From JAHECW01 sp964641415 (lineage in GTDB: Bacteria > Acidobacteriota > Thermoanaerobaculia > Thermoanaerobaculales > Sulfomarinibacteraceae): DNA of 64,000 nt. The stretch spans positions 62,001-126,000 of the forward strand of contig CAZXMW010000006.1 of NCBI GenBank assembly GCA_964641415.1, given 5' to 3'. Each line of letters begins with the position of its first letter. The stretch's first letter is position 1. Made by a program: the position numbers and the translations under genes. The notes under the pieces are model-generated. The model had not been told where the DNA came from and did not search any database. It saw nothing but the letters and a program-made list of their open reading frames with translations. This document shows positions 53,042 to 62,027 of this stretch, piece after piece.

Positions 53042-53946
53042 CAGCCGCGGCGATCATCCGGAGCCGTGCCCGCAGCAGCGCCGGAGAGGCCACACGCCGC
53101 CGCCGGCGTTGGTGGATAACCCTCGTTCTTCTCGCCTGGTCGCTGCCCGCCGCCGCCGACACGCTGGTCTGGTCGGACGAGTTCGACGGAGCACGACTCG
53201 ACACCACCGTGTGGCAACGACAGGTCGGGGACGGCACCGGGTACGGTCTGCCGTCGGGGTGGGGCAACGAGGAGCTCCAGCACTACACCGACAGCGACCG
53301 CTCGAGCTTCGTCGCCGACGGCGTCCTGCACATCGTCGCCCGGCGCAGCGAAGCCGGCGCCTTCACTTCTGCGCGCCTGAGGACCATGCATCGGCGGGAC
53401 GTTCTGTACGGCCGGATCGAGGCCCGCATCGAGATTCCGGCCGCCGACGGAATGTGGTCCGCCTTCTGGATGATGCCCGCCGATTCGCCCTACGGCGGGT
53501 GGGCCGCGTGCGGCGAGATCGACATCATGGAGATCGTCGGCCACGCCGACGCCGTTCACGGCACCCTGCACTTCGGCGGTGAGTGGCCCGACAACACCTT
53601 CGCGGGCGGCCACCGCCCATTCGCGGACAAAGAGCTGTCGGAAGCGTTCCACGTCTACGGCGTGGAGTGGACCCCGGACGAGATCCGCTGGTACGTGGAC
53701 GGTGAGATGTTCCATGCCATCTCGAGCGACGCCTGGACCTCCACCGCCGATCCCGACAACCCCCGGGCGCCCTTCGACCAGCCCTTCCACCTGGTCCTCA
53801 ACCTGGCCGTCGGCGGACACTGGCCCGGGCCGCCGGACGAGGACACCCCCTTCCCCCAGACCATGCGCGTGGACTGGGTGCGGATCTGGAAGATGGGCCC
53901 CGAGCCGGCGCCGAACGTGCCACCTCGCTCGAGCCAACCGGATTGA
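53038..53946 (+). CDS. GH16 endo-beta-1,3-glucanase (laminarinase)
   Basis: A 302-residue secreted enzyme. A long basic n-region is followed by WWITLVLLAWSLPAAADTL, then the GH16 jelly roll starting LVWSDEFDG. The catalytic motif is GEIDIMEIVGH with E160, D162 and E165 in E-x-D-x-x-E form; the Met within it is typical of laminarinases rather than kappa-carrageenases. GNEELQHYTD and RWYVDGEMFH line the substrate groove. There is no carbohydrate-binding module. ATG overlaps the GH3 stop (ATGA). It cuts internal beta-1,3-glucan bonds, giving oligosaccharides for the receptor. Confidence 0.93.
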   Translation: MTAAAIIRSRARSSAGEATRRRRRWWITLVLLAWSLPAAADTLVWSDEFDGARLDTTVWQRQVGDGTGYGLPSGWGNEELQHYTDSDRSSFVADGVLHIVARRSEAGAFTSARLRTMHRRDVLYGRIEARIEIPAADGMWSAFWMMPADSPYGGWAACGEIDIMEIVGHADAVHGTLHFGGEWPDNTFAGGHRPFADKELSEAFHVYGVEWTPDEIRWYVDGEMFHAISSDAWTSTADPDNPRAPFDQPFHLVLNLAVGGHWPGPPDEDTPFPQTMRVDWVRIWKMGPEPAPNVPPRSSQPD

Positions 53947-53950
53947 CGCC

Positions 53951-55342
53951 GTGACCTCATCCTCTCCCAGCCTCGCGATCAGAGAGAAGCTCGGCTACGG
54001 GCTCGGCGACACGGCGTCGCACTTCGTCTGGGACATGGTCGGTTTCTGGATCCTGATCTTCTACACCGACACCTTCGGCATTTCGGCCGCCGCCGCCGGC
54101 ACCATCATGCTCGTCGCCCGGGTCTGGGACATGGTCAGCGACCCCCTCATGGGGGTCATCGCCGACCGGACGAGCACTCGCTGGGGCAAGTTCCGACCGT
54201 ACCTTTTGTGGGTCGCGCCGGCGTACGCGGTGCTCGCCGTGCTCGCGTTCTCGACGCCCGACCTCGGACCGAGCGGAAAGGTGGCGTACGCGGCCGTCAC
54301 CTACCTGCTGTTGATGACCGCCTACACCGCCATCAACCTGCCCTACTCCTCGCTCGGCGCCGTGATGACGTCGGATGGAATCGAGCGAACCAGCCTCAAC
54401 ACCTACCGCTTCATCTGTGCCTTCGCCGGCCAGCTTCTGGTCAGCGGCCTCGCGTTGACCATGGCCAGGCGGCTCGGAGGCGGTGACGACGCCAGGGGCT
54501 ACCAGCTGACCTTGGTGGTCTTCGGCCTGATCAGCCTGCTGCTCTTCCTGACCACCTTCGCGACCACCAGGGAGAGGATCCAGCCTCCGCCCGGGCAGCG
54601 TTCCTCGCTCAGGAAGGATTTCAGGGCGCTTTTCGCCAACACCCCCTGGATCATTCTGTCGCTGGTCGGCCTAATCTCGTTCGTCATGTTCGCCCTGCAG
54701 AACGCCTCGATCGCGTATTACTTCAAGTACTTCGTCGGCAACCAGGAGAACGTGCAGCTGTTCAACGTGGTCGGCAGCGTCGCCCTGATCGCCGCCCTCC
54801 CCGCGTCCAAGCCGCTGGCGAAGCGGTTCGGCAAGCGCAACGTGTTCATCGGCAGCTCGCTGCTGTCGGGGCTGTTCTTCTGTCTCCTGATCGTGCCCGG
54901 CGCGGACGACGTCGGCATGTTCTACCTCTTCAACATCCTCGCCAAGATGAGCTACGCCCCCGCGGTGCCGCTGCTGTGGACCATGCTCGCCGACACCGCC
55001 GACTTCTCGGAGTGGACCACGGGCCGGCGGGCGACGGGTCTGTTCTTCTCGGCCTCCACCTTCGCCCAGAAGGGCGGTTGGGGCATCGGCGGCGCCCTGG
55101 CCGGTTGGCTGCTGGCCTCGTTCGGCTATGCTGAGCAGAGCGCCGTGCAGAGCGCCGAGGCGATCACCGGGATCCGCCTGATGGTGTCGGTGTTCCCCGG
55201 CCTGCTGTACATGTCGTGCGCGGCGTTTCTCGCGTTCTACCGGCTCGACGCCCCGACCTGCGACAGGATGCAGCAGGAGCTGGAGGCCCGCCGCGACTCC
55301 GAACCAACGCAGAAAGGAAACGGCGACCATGACCCCGCGTAA
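53951..55342 (+). CDS. GPH-family sugar:cation symporter
   Basis: A 463-residue, 12-helix transporter of the glycoside-pentoside-hexuronide (MelB-like) family. Motifs are LGYGLGDTASHFVWD at the start, the cation-site-like helix 2 segment VWDMVSDPLMGVIADRTSTR, and RWGKFRPYLLW. The start GTG 53951, 4 nt after the GH16 stop, fits the N-terminus; further-upstream codons lie inside GH16. It likely brings glucose or short beta-glucans across the inner membrane. Its stop overlaps the GH17 gene by 14 nt. Confidence 0.88.
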   Translation: MTSSSPSLAIREKLGYGLGDTASHFVWDMVGFWILIFYTDTFGISAAAAGTIMLVARVWDMVSDPLMGVIADRTSTRWGKFRPYLLWVAPAYAVLAVLAFSTPDLGPSGKVAYAAVTYLLLMTAYTAINLPYSSLGAVMTSDGIERTSLNTYRFICAFAGQLLVSGLALTMARRLGGGDDARGYQLTLVVFGLISLLLFLTTFATTRERIQPPPGQRSSLRKDFRALFANTPWIILSLVGLISFVMFALQNASIAYYFKYFVGNQENVQLFNVVGSVALIAALPASKPLAKRFGKRNVFIGSSLLSGLFFCLLIVPGADDVGMFYLFNILAKMSYAPAVPLLWTMLADTADFSEWTTGRRATGLFFSASTFAQKGGWGIGGALAGWLLASFGYAEQSAVQSAEAITGIRLMVSVFPGLLYMSCAAFLAFYRLDAPTCDRMQQELEARRDSEPTQKGNGDHDPA

Positions 55343-56840
55343 CCGGGCCGTGCGGACGCACCGTCGCCAGCAGACGGCGGCGGCTCTGGTCGCGTGTCTG
55401 TGCCTGGTGGCCTGCGCGTCGGCGCCGCCCCGTCCCGAGATCGAGCTGACCGGACCCGAGTGGCAGGGAAACGCCATCTCCTACTCGGGGTATCGCCAGG
55501 GTCAGAGCCCGCGCGACGGGATCTACCCGAGCCGGTCCGAGATTCTGGAGGATCTCCGGATCCTGGAACAGCGCTGGTCGCTGATCCGGACCTATGCCGC
55601 CGACCAACACAGCCGCGACGTGCTCGAAGTGATCCGCCGCGAACAGATCCAGCTCAAGGTGATGCTCGGCGCCTACTTCGCCGAGGAGCCCGGCGGCGAG
55701 GCGGAGAACCTTCGCCAGATCGAGGACTGTATCGACCTGGCGAACGCCTACCCGGACGTGGTCGTCGCCGTCAACGTCGGCAACGAGGCCCTCATCGACT
55801 GGTCGTTCTCGCCGGTCCCGGAGGAGCGCGTGCGGGAGTACGTGCGCCGGGTCCGGGAGGGTGTGTCGGTTCCGGTGACCGTGGCGGACAACTACGTCTA
55901 CTGGCGCGACCACGGCGGTGAGATGGCCGAGCTGGTCGACTTCGTCACCGTCCACACCTACCCGATCTGGGAGAAGAAGGACATCGACGAGGGCCTGAGC
56001 TACACCGTCCGGAACGTGGACGAGGTCCGGCGCGCACTTCCCGGGAAGACCATCGTCATCGGCGAGGCCGGTTGGGCCACGTACACGGTGGGCAATCAGC
56101 ACGTCGCGCGGGCGGGAGACGAAGAGAAACAGCGCCGCTACCTCGAGGAGCTGACGGCCTGGGGTCGGCAGGAGGGCATCCCCGTCTTCTGGTTCGAGGC
56201 GTTCGACGAGCCCTGGAAGGGCGACGGCACGGAAGGTCACTGGGGGTTGTTCGACGTCCACCGGAGGCCCAAGCTCGCCATGCACGAGTGGTACCCGGAG
56301 CTGGTCACCGACGAGTTGACGAGCCCCGCCTACTCGGCGGCGGACCTGCCCGCCGGCCCGCCCATGCGGATCGCGTTCAACGAGGAGTTCGCCGCATCGG
56401 TCGGAGACGGCGGCGTCAACGTGGCGGCGGGTCGGGACGACGTGGTCACGGCCTCGGTGAGCGACGACGCGGTGTCCGGCGACACGTCGCTCAAGATGAG
56501 CCATAACGGCGCCGACTGGGGTGGGGTTTTCCTGTTCCTCGACGCGCCCCTCGACGCCTCGTCCTCCGACCGGCTGATGGTCAGCCTGAAGCTGCCGCCC
56601 GCCGTCGTCGACCTGGAGATCAAGCTGGAAAGCCTCGGGGGTCGAGGGGAGGGGCTCAGCCTTTGTCGCTTCGCCGCGGAAACGCTGTCGAACGGCTGGA
56701 TCGACGTCTCGATTCCTCTGTCGAAGTTCAACAAACCGAACCTGAGCGAGGTGGTCATCATCGGCTTCTGGCATCCGAAGAACGCGTGGGGGGAGTATGT
56801 CGCCGGCGATGTCCTCATCGACAACATCCGTTTCGAGTGA
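55329..56840 (+). CDS. GH17 beta-1,3-glucanase lipoprotein
   Basis: A 503-residue lipoprotein. The signal reads AALVACLCLVACAS with Cys29 as the likely lipidation site. The GH17 barrel covers about 45-320, with acid/base E153 in NVGNEAL and nucleophile E246 in IGEAGWAT. Residues about 345-503 form a beta-sandwich resembling carbohydrate-binding modules (VSDDAVSGDTSLKMSHNGAD and the final VLIDNIRFE). GH17 enzymes hydrolyse or transglycosylate beta-1,3-glucans, complementing the GH16 enzyme. It overlaps the upstream symporter gene by 14 nt. Confidence 0.87.
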   Translation: MTPRNRAVRTHRRQQTAAALVACLCLVACASAPPRPEIELTGPEWQGNAISYSGYRQGQSPRDGIYPSRSEILEDLRILEQRWSLIRTYAADQHSRDVLEVIRREQIQLKVMLGAYFAEEPGGEAENLRQIEDCIDLANAYPDVVVAVNVGNEALIDWSFSPVPEERVREYVRRVREGVSVPVTVADNYVYWRDHGGEMAELVDFVTVHTYPIWEKKDIDEGLSYTVRNVDEVRRALPGKTIVIGEAGWATYTVGNQHVARAGDEEKQRRYLEELTAWGRQEGIPVFWFEAFDEPWKGDGTEGHWGLFDVHRRPKLAMHEWYPELVTDELTSPAYSAADLPAGPPMRIAFNEEFAASVGDGGVNVAAGRDDVVTASVSDDAVSGDTSLKMSHNGADWGGVFLFLDAPLDASSSDRLMVSLKLPPAVVDLEIKLESLGGRGEGLSLCRFAAETLSNGWIDVSIPLSKFNKPNLSEVVIIGFWHPKNAWGEYVAGDVLIDNIRFE

Positions 56841-56973
56841 GTTGGGGGCCGATTGTGCGCGATCCCGTTTTCTCCGTGACAGCTGATCCAATCTCGAGGT
56901 CGGGAGCGCTGTCTGCGCCACCGCTGGAGGCTCGGGTCGGCACCTCGCACGATCGGGTCGCGGCGGCCCGAAA

Positions 56974-59900
56974 ATGGTTGCGCTCGTGAGCGTTCGGCCG
57001 ATGTTCCACGGGGCCGCGCCGGTCAGATCCTCGTCGGGGCCCGTTCGCGGCGACTTCGTTTCGCTCGGCTCGCAGCGCTTCTATCGGATCGCCAATTACG
57101 ATCGGATGGAGCCGTTTTTCATCAGCGTCGTCTCCTCCTCCGACCACTGGATGTTCCTCTCGAGTCATGGCGGACTGACGGCGGGCCGGCAGAACTCGGA
57201 TCACGCGTTGTTCCCGTACACCACCGAGGACAGGATCCACGACGGCAGCGACCACACCGGCACCCGAACGATCCTGCGAGTCGCCAAGAACGGCAGACTG
57301 TCCGTGTGGGAGCCGTTCAGCCGTCGCTGCGGGTCGCTGTACGCCGTGTCCCGGACCCTCTCCAAGAGCGTGAGCGGCAACCAGGTGATGTTCGAGGAGG
57401 TCAACCACGACCTCGAGCTCGTCTTCCGCACCACCTGGATGTCGTCGGACAGGTTCGGGTTCGTCAAGCGATCCGAGCTCGAAAACACCGCCGGCGAGTC
57501 CGCGACGGTGGAGCTCCTGGACGGGATCGAGAACATCCTCCCGTGGGGCGTCGAGGAGGCGTTTCAGACCCAGTTCAGCTGTCTCGCGGACGCCTACAAG
57601 CAGAACGAGCTCGAGCCCGAGACCGGTCTCGCGACCTTCGCCCTGAGCTCGATTCCGGGCGACAGTGCCGAGCCCGCCGAGGCGCTGCGGGCGACGGTGA
57701 GCTGGTCCACCTGTTCTCCGACACACTCCCGGCTCGTGTCCTCCGTCCAGCTCGACAGCTTCAGGCTCGGCGACGAGGTTCGGCAGGAGCAGCGCGTGTG
57801 CGGCCGTCGGGGAGCGTACTTCGTGCACCGGCGAATCGACGTCGGCGCGGGAGGACAGCAGGACTGGTTGATCGTCGCCGACGTCGGATACGGAGCGTCG
57901 GAGATCGCCGCTCTCAAGCGCACGCTCAGCACCGTGAAGGACGTCAAGGGCGTCGTGCTCGACGACGTGAGCGACGGCACGCGGCGTCTGACGAACCTCG
58001 TCGCTTGCGCCGACGGACTGCAGCTGACCGGCGACACCCTCGCGTCGCACCACCACTTCTCGAACGTGCTGTTCAACGTGATGCGGGGCGGTCTCTTCGA
58101 GTCCGGTTACGCGATTCCGATGGACGACCTGAAGACCTTCATTCAATCCTTCAACGTGAACACTTTCGAGCGCCACGAGGACCTCCTGGATGCCCCGGGA
58201 GACGAGTGCGAGCGGCATCGACTGCTCGAGCAGGTGCGGGCCGTGGACGATCCGGAGCTGGTGCGGCTCGTCAGCGAGTACCTGCCGCTCTCGTTCAGCC
58301 GCCGGCACGGAGACCCCAGCCGTCCGTGGAATCGCTTTTCGGTCAACGTGAAGCACCGCAACGGGACCCGGCTGCTCGACTACGAGGGCAACTGGCGTGA
58401 CATTTTTCAGAACTGGGAGGCGCTCTGCCTGTCCTTCCCCGGCTACCTGGACGGAGTGATCAGCAAGTTCGTCAACACGTCGACCGCCGACGGCCACAAC
58501 CCGTACCGCATCGCGAAGTCCGGCTACGAATGGGAAGCTCCCAGTCCCGGCGAGTCGTGGGCCCATTTCGGCTACTGGGGTGATCACCAGCTCATCTACC
58601 TGCTCAAGTTCCTCGAGATGTCCCGATCGCATCGGCCGGGGCAGCTCGAACAGCTGCTTGCCGACCGGATCTTCGTCTACGCCGACGTCCCGTACGACAT
58701 CAAGCCGTACCAGGAGCTGCTGGCCGACCCGCGGAACTCGATCGCCTACAACGTCGACCGGGAGGAGCGGATCGCGGCGAGAGTCGAGGCGATCGGTTTC
58801 GACGGCAGGTATCTCACCGACCCGACCGGCGTCATCTGTCGAGCGAACCTGGCGGAGAAGTTGCTGGTGCCGCTGCTGGCCAAGACCTGCACCTTCGTGC
58901 CGGGCGCCGGGTTCTGGCTCAACACGCAGCGCCCGGAGTGGAACGACGCGAACAACGCTCTCGCCGGCTACGGCGCGTCGGTGGTGACCCTGTGCTACGC
59001 GCGACGCTACGTCTCGTTCTGCCTCGAGCTGCTCGCCGGCCTCGAGGAGCAGGACCTCGAGCTGCACACGGAGGTCGCCCGCTGGCTCGAAGGGTTGTTC
59101 GGGGCCCTCGAGGACCATGGACACGTCCTGGAGGCCGACGAGATCGGTGATGCGGATCGAAAGTCGCTGCTCGACGACCTTGCCCGCGTCGGCGACGGTA
59201 CCCGGTTTCGGATCTACACGTCGGGACTGCACGGCGGGACCGTGCGCAAGCCGGTTCGCGAGGTGGTGGCATTCCTCGAGCTCGCGCGCGGGTACTTCGA
59301 CCAGACGATCCGGCTCAACAGGAGGGACGACGGCCTCTACCACTCGTACAACGTCCTCGGAATCGGTGCGTCGAAAATCTCCATCCGCCACCTGGGCCCG
59401 ATGCTCGAGGGCCAGGTGGCAGTTCTCAGCTCGGGCACACTCGGTTCCCGGGAGGCACTGTCGGTGCTGGACGCCCTCCGACGCAGCGAGCTGTACCGGC
59501 GCGACCAGCACTCGTACCTGCTCTATCCGGACAGGAAGCTGCCGAGCTTTCTCGACAAGAACACGATTCCTCCATCCCAATCCGAGCGGTCTCATCTGTT
59601 CAGCACGCTGGTCGCCGACGGGAACACCGACCTGGTCGAGATGGACGTCGACGGTCAGCTGCACTTCAACTCGCTGTTCAAAAACGTCCGCGACGTCGAC
59701 GCGACTCTCGACGAGCTCGAACACCGCGGATATCGGCGCCTGGTCGACGAGGAGCGAGGGCTGGTCCGTGAGATCTTCGAGTCGGTCTTCGATCACACGA
59801 GCTTCACCGGCCGTTCCGGGGCCTTCTACGGCTACGAGGGCCTCGGCTGCATCTACTGGCACATGGTCAGCAAGCTCCAGCTCGCGGTCCAGGAGTGCTG

Positions 59901-60450
59901 CCTGGCGGCCGCAGATGACGGGGACGATGCCTTCGAAGAGCTGGCGATGCGCTACGACGACATTCGGGCGGGTCTCGGTTTCAACAAGACGCCGCAGGAG
60001 TACGGCGCCTTCCCGACGGACGCCTACTCGCACACCCCGGGTTTCGCCGGCGCGAGGCAGCCGGGGATGACCGGCCAGGTCAAGGAGCAGCTGATCACGC
60101 GGCTCGGCGAGCTCGGCCTGTTCGTTCGGGACGGCCGGATCGTCTTCGACCCCGTCCTTCTCCGCGGATCCGAGCTTCTGAGCTCGCCGGAGGTGTTCGA
60201 GTACACGAACCTCGATGGACAACGGCAGAGGATCGAGCTCGACTCCGGCACCCTCGTCTTCACCTACTGCCGGGTACCGATCGTCTACCGGCTCGCACAG
60301 TGCGACACGATCATCGTGCGCCACCTTGACGGCACGACGCGCGAGCTGGACGGCACGGTGCTCGATCGGAACACGAGCCACGAGATCTTCACGCGGTCAG
60401 GCAACGTCGTGCGCATCGACGTGCACCTCGGCCGCGCACTGAGATCATGA
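56974..60450 (+). CDS. GH149-type beta-1,3-glucan phosphorylase
   Basis: A 1158-residue cytoplasmic enzyme without a signal peptide. The beta-sandwich N-terminus and (alpha/alpha)6 barrel follow the GH94 superfamily. The catalytic acid candidate is D658 in RPEWNDANNALAGYG, equivalent to the Asp of WNDGMN in cellobiose phosphorylase. Length and this motif fit GH149 beta-1,3-oligoglucan phosphorylases (GH161 is an alternative). Reaction: oligo-beta-1,3-glucan plus phosphate gives alpha-glucose-1-phosphate and a shorter glucan. No good ribosome-binding site is visible at ATG 56974. Its stop overlaps the next transporter start. The substrate is supported by the surrounding GH16, GH17 and GH3 genes. 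Confidence 0.82.
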   Translation: MVALVSVRPMFHGAAPVRSSSGPVRGDFVSLGSQRFYRIANYDRMEPFFISVVSSSDHWMFLSSHGGLTAGRQNSDHALFPYTTEDRIHDGSDHTGTRTILRVAKNGRLSVWEPFSRRCGSLYAVSRTLSKSVSGNQVMFEEVNHDLELVFRTTWMSSDRFGFVKRSELENTAGESATVELLDGIENILPWGVEEAFQTQFSCLADAYKQNELEPETGLATFALSSIPGDSAEPAEALRATVSWSTCSPTHSRLVSSVQLDSFRLGDEVRQEQRVCGRRGAYFVHRRIDVGAGGQQDWLIVADVGYGASEIAALKRTLSTVKDVKGVVLDDVSDGTRRLTNLVACADGLQLTGDTLASHHHFSNVLFNVMRGGLFESGYAIPMDDLKTFIQSFNVNTFERHEDLLDAPGDECERHRLLEQVRAVDDPELVRLVSEYLPLSFSRRHGDPSRPWNRFSVNVKHRNGTRLLDYEGNWRDIFQNWEALCLSFPGYLDGVISKFVNTSTADGHNPYRIAKSGYEWEAPSPGESWAHFGYWGDHQLIYLLKFLEMSRSHRPGQLEQLLADRIFVYADVPYDIKPYQELLADPRNSIAYNVDREERIAARVEAIGFDGRYLTDPTGVICRANLAEKLLVPLLAKTCTFVPGAGFWLNTQRPEWNDANNALAGYGASVVTLCYARRYVSFCLELLAGLEEQDLELHTEVARWLEGLFGALEDHGHVLEADEIGDADRKSLLDDLARVGDGTRFRIYTSGLHGGTVRKPVREVVAFLELARGYFDQTIRLNRRDDGLYHSYNVLGIGASKISIRHLGPMLEGQVAVLSSGTLGSREALSVLDALRRSELYRRDQHSYLLYPDRKLPSFLDKNTIPPSQSERSHLFSTLVADGNTDLVEMDVDGQLHFNSLFKNVRDVDATLDELEHRGYRRLVDEERGLVREIFESVFDHTSFTGRSGAFYGYEGLGCIYWHMVSKLQLAVQECCLAAADDGDDAFEELAMRYDDIRAGLGFNKTPQEYGAFPTDAYSHTPGFAGARQPGMTGQVKEQLITRLGELGLFVRDGRIVFDPVLLRGSELLSSPEVFEYTNLDGQRQRIELDSGTLVFTYCRVPIVYRLAQCDTIIVRHLDGTTRELDGTVLDRNTSHEIFTRSGNVVRIDVHLGRALRS

Positions 60451-61943
60451 GTCGGCCGATCCGGGAGCGGCCGGAGGACGGTCAGAGGGGTCGCATGCAC
60501 GACGAGCCCGTTCCGGTACCGACCTACGGCGCCATGGTGCCGCTGGGCCAGAAAGTCGCCTACGGCGTCGGCATGCTGGGCAACCAGATGTTCCCCGCCG
60601 CCCTCGGCATCTTCATGGTGGTGCTCGTCAAGGGCCTGGGCTTTCCGCCGCTGCTGTGGGGCATCCTGTTCTTCGTGCCGAGGATTCTCGACGCGATCAC
60701 CGACCCGGTCATGGGCTTCATCACCGACAACACCAGATCCCGCTGGGGCCGGCGGCGACCGTACATCTTCGTCGGCGCGATCGTCACCGGCCTGTCGTTC
60801 GTGGTCATGTGGCAGCTGTATGAAGAGAACAGCCTGCTGTTCAACTTCTCCTACTTCCTGGGCTTTTCCCTGATCTTCTACCTGGGCTTGACGGTGTTCG
60901 CCACGCCGTACGTCGCCATGGGCTACGAGATGAGCAGCGACTACCACGAGCGCACTCGCCTCATGGCCGTGGCCCAGTGGATCGGCCAGTGGGCGTGGGT
61001 GATCTGCCCGTGGTTCTGGGTGCTGATCTACGATCCCGAGCTGTATCCCTCGGCGGCGGCGGGCGCCAGAAGCCTCGCCGTGTGGGTCGGGCTGGGGTGC
61101 ATGGGCCTCGCGCTGGTTCCCGCGCTGTTCTGCCGGAGCACGCCGACCACCGATGCGGAGAGCCTCCAGGACCTGAGCCCGAAGAACCTCAAGCAGAACC
61201 TCGCCTCGTTTTTCACCGGCTTCAGAGCCGTCTTCGAATGCGCGCCGTTTAGGAAGCTGTGCGCGGCGACCTTCCTGGTCTTCAACGCCTTCAACACGGT
61301 CGCCGCCTTCTCGTTCTTCATCATCGTCTACCACCTGTTCGCGGGCGATGCCGGCGCGGCGGGCACCTGGCCCGCCTGGTTCGGCGCGATCAGCGCGCTG
61401 TGCACCTGCTTCCTGGTCATTCCGGTCATCACGTGGGTCTCTCACCGTCTCGGCAAAAGGACGACGTTTCTCCTTGCCCAGGCGGTGTCCATCGCCGGCT
61501 ACGCCCTGTTCTGGTGGTGTTTCCGTCCCGGGTATCCGAAGCTGATGCTGGCGCCGGTGCCGCTGTTCGCCTTCGGCATCGGAGGGCTGTTCACCCTCAT
61601 GACGTCAATGACCGCCGACGTCTGTGACCTGGACGAGCTGAACACCGGCTCGAGACGGGAAGGGGCGTTCGGCGCCATCTACTGGTGGATGGTCAAGTTC
61701 GGGATGGCGGTCGCGGGTGGAATGAGCGGGCTGATCATGAGCCTCGTCGGGTTCGCCCCGGACGCCGCGGTCCAACCATCCGGCGCCGTCACCGGGATCA
61801 GAGTCGCCTACACCGTCGTGCCGATCACGGGCACCCTGCTCGCGATGTGGGTCATGTGGGGGTACGAGATCACCGAGCAGCGGGCGAACGAGATTCGCCG
61901 CAAGCTCGAGCAACGCCGCGGCGCATCCGGCGTGTGCGGGTGA
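60447..61943 (+). CDS. Second GPH/MFS-type sugar symporter
   Basis: A 498-residue, 12-helix transporter related to GPH symporters. QKVAYGVGMLGNQMFPAALG forms helix 1, DAITDPVMGFITDNTRSRWG is the family motif between helices 2 and 3, and RRRPYIFVGA follows. It differs strongly from the upstream GPH protein and has a longer N-terminus. Coupling to the phosphorylase gene (ATGA overlap) suggests that it supplies that enzyme with oligosaccharides. Substrate is inferred from context. Confidence 0.85.
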   Translation: MSRPIRERPEDGQRGRMHDEPVPVPTYGAMVPLGQKVAYGVGMLGNQMFPAALGIFMVVLVKGLGFPPLLWGILFFVPRILDAITDPVMGFITDNTRSRWGRRRPYIFVGAIVTGLSFVVMWQLYEENSLLFNFSYFLGFSLIFYLGLTVFATPYVAMGYEMSSDYHERTRLMAVAQWIGQWAWVICPWFWVLIYDPELYPSAAAGARSLAVWVGLGCMGLALVPALFCRSTPTTDAESLQDLSPKNLKQNLASFFTGFRAVFECAPFRKLCAATFLVFNAFNTVAAFSFFIIVYHLFAGDAGAAGTWPAWFGAISALCTCFLVIPVITWVSHRLGKRTTFLLAQAVSIAGYALFWWCFRPGYPKLMLAPVPLFAFGIGGLFTLMTSMTADVCDLDELNTGSRREGAFGAIYWWMVKFGMAVAGGMSGLIMSLVGFAPDAAVQPSGAVTGIRVAYTVVPITGTLLAMWVMWGYEITEQRANEIRRKLEQRRGASGVCG

Positions 61944-62027
61944 TTCGACGATGATGAGCGGCACGCGGTCGAAGATGGCCACCACCGGCATCGTTCACGG
62001 GCTTGATGCCCACGACGTCTCCAAGGA

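Noticed and set aside
53951..55342. Longer start for the GPH symporter inside the GH16 gene (from 53579)
   Set aside because: The extra 124 codons are the shifted GH16 coding sequence and show no transporter character; GTG 53951 begins the conserved N-terminus.
56815..60381. 1188-codon open frame antisense to the phosphorylase
   Set aside because: Low-information Arg/Val/Glu-rich translation without domains; the plus frame carries the catalytic motif and signals of translation.
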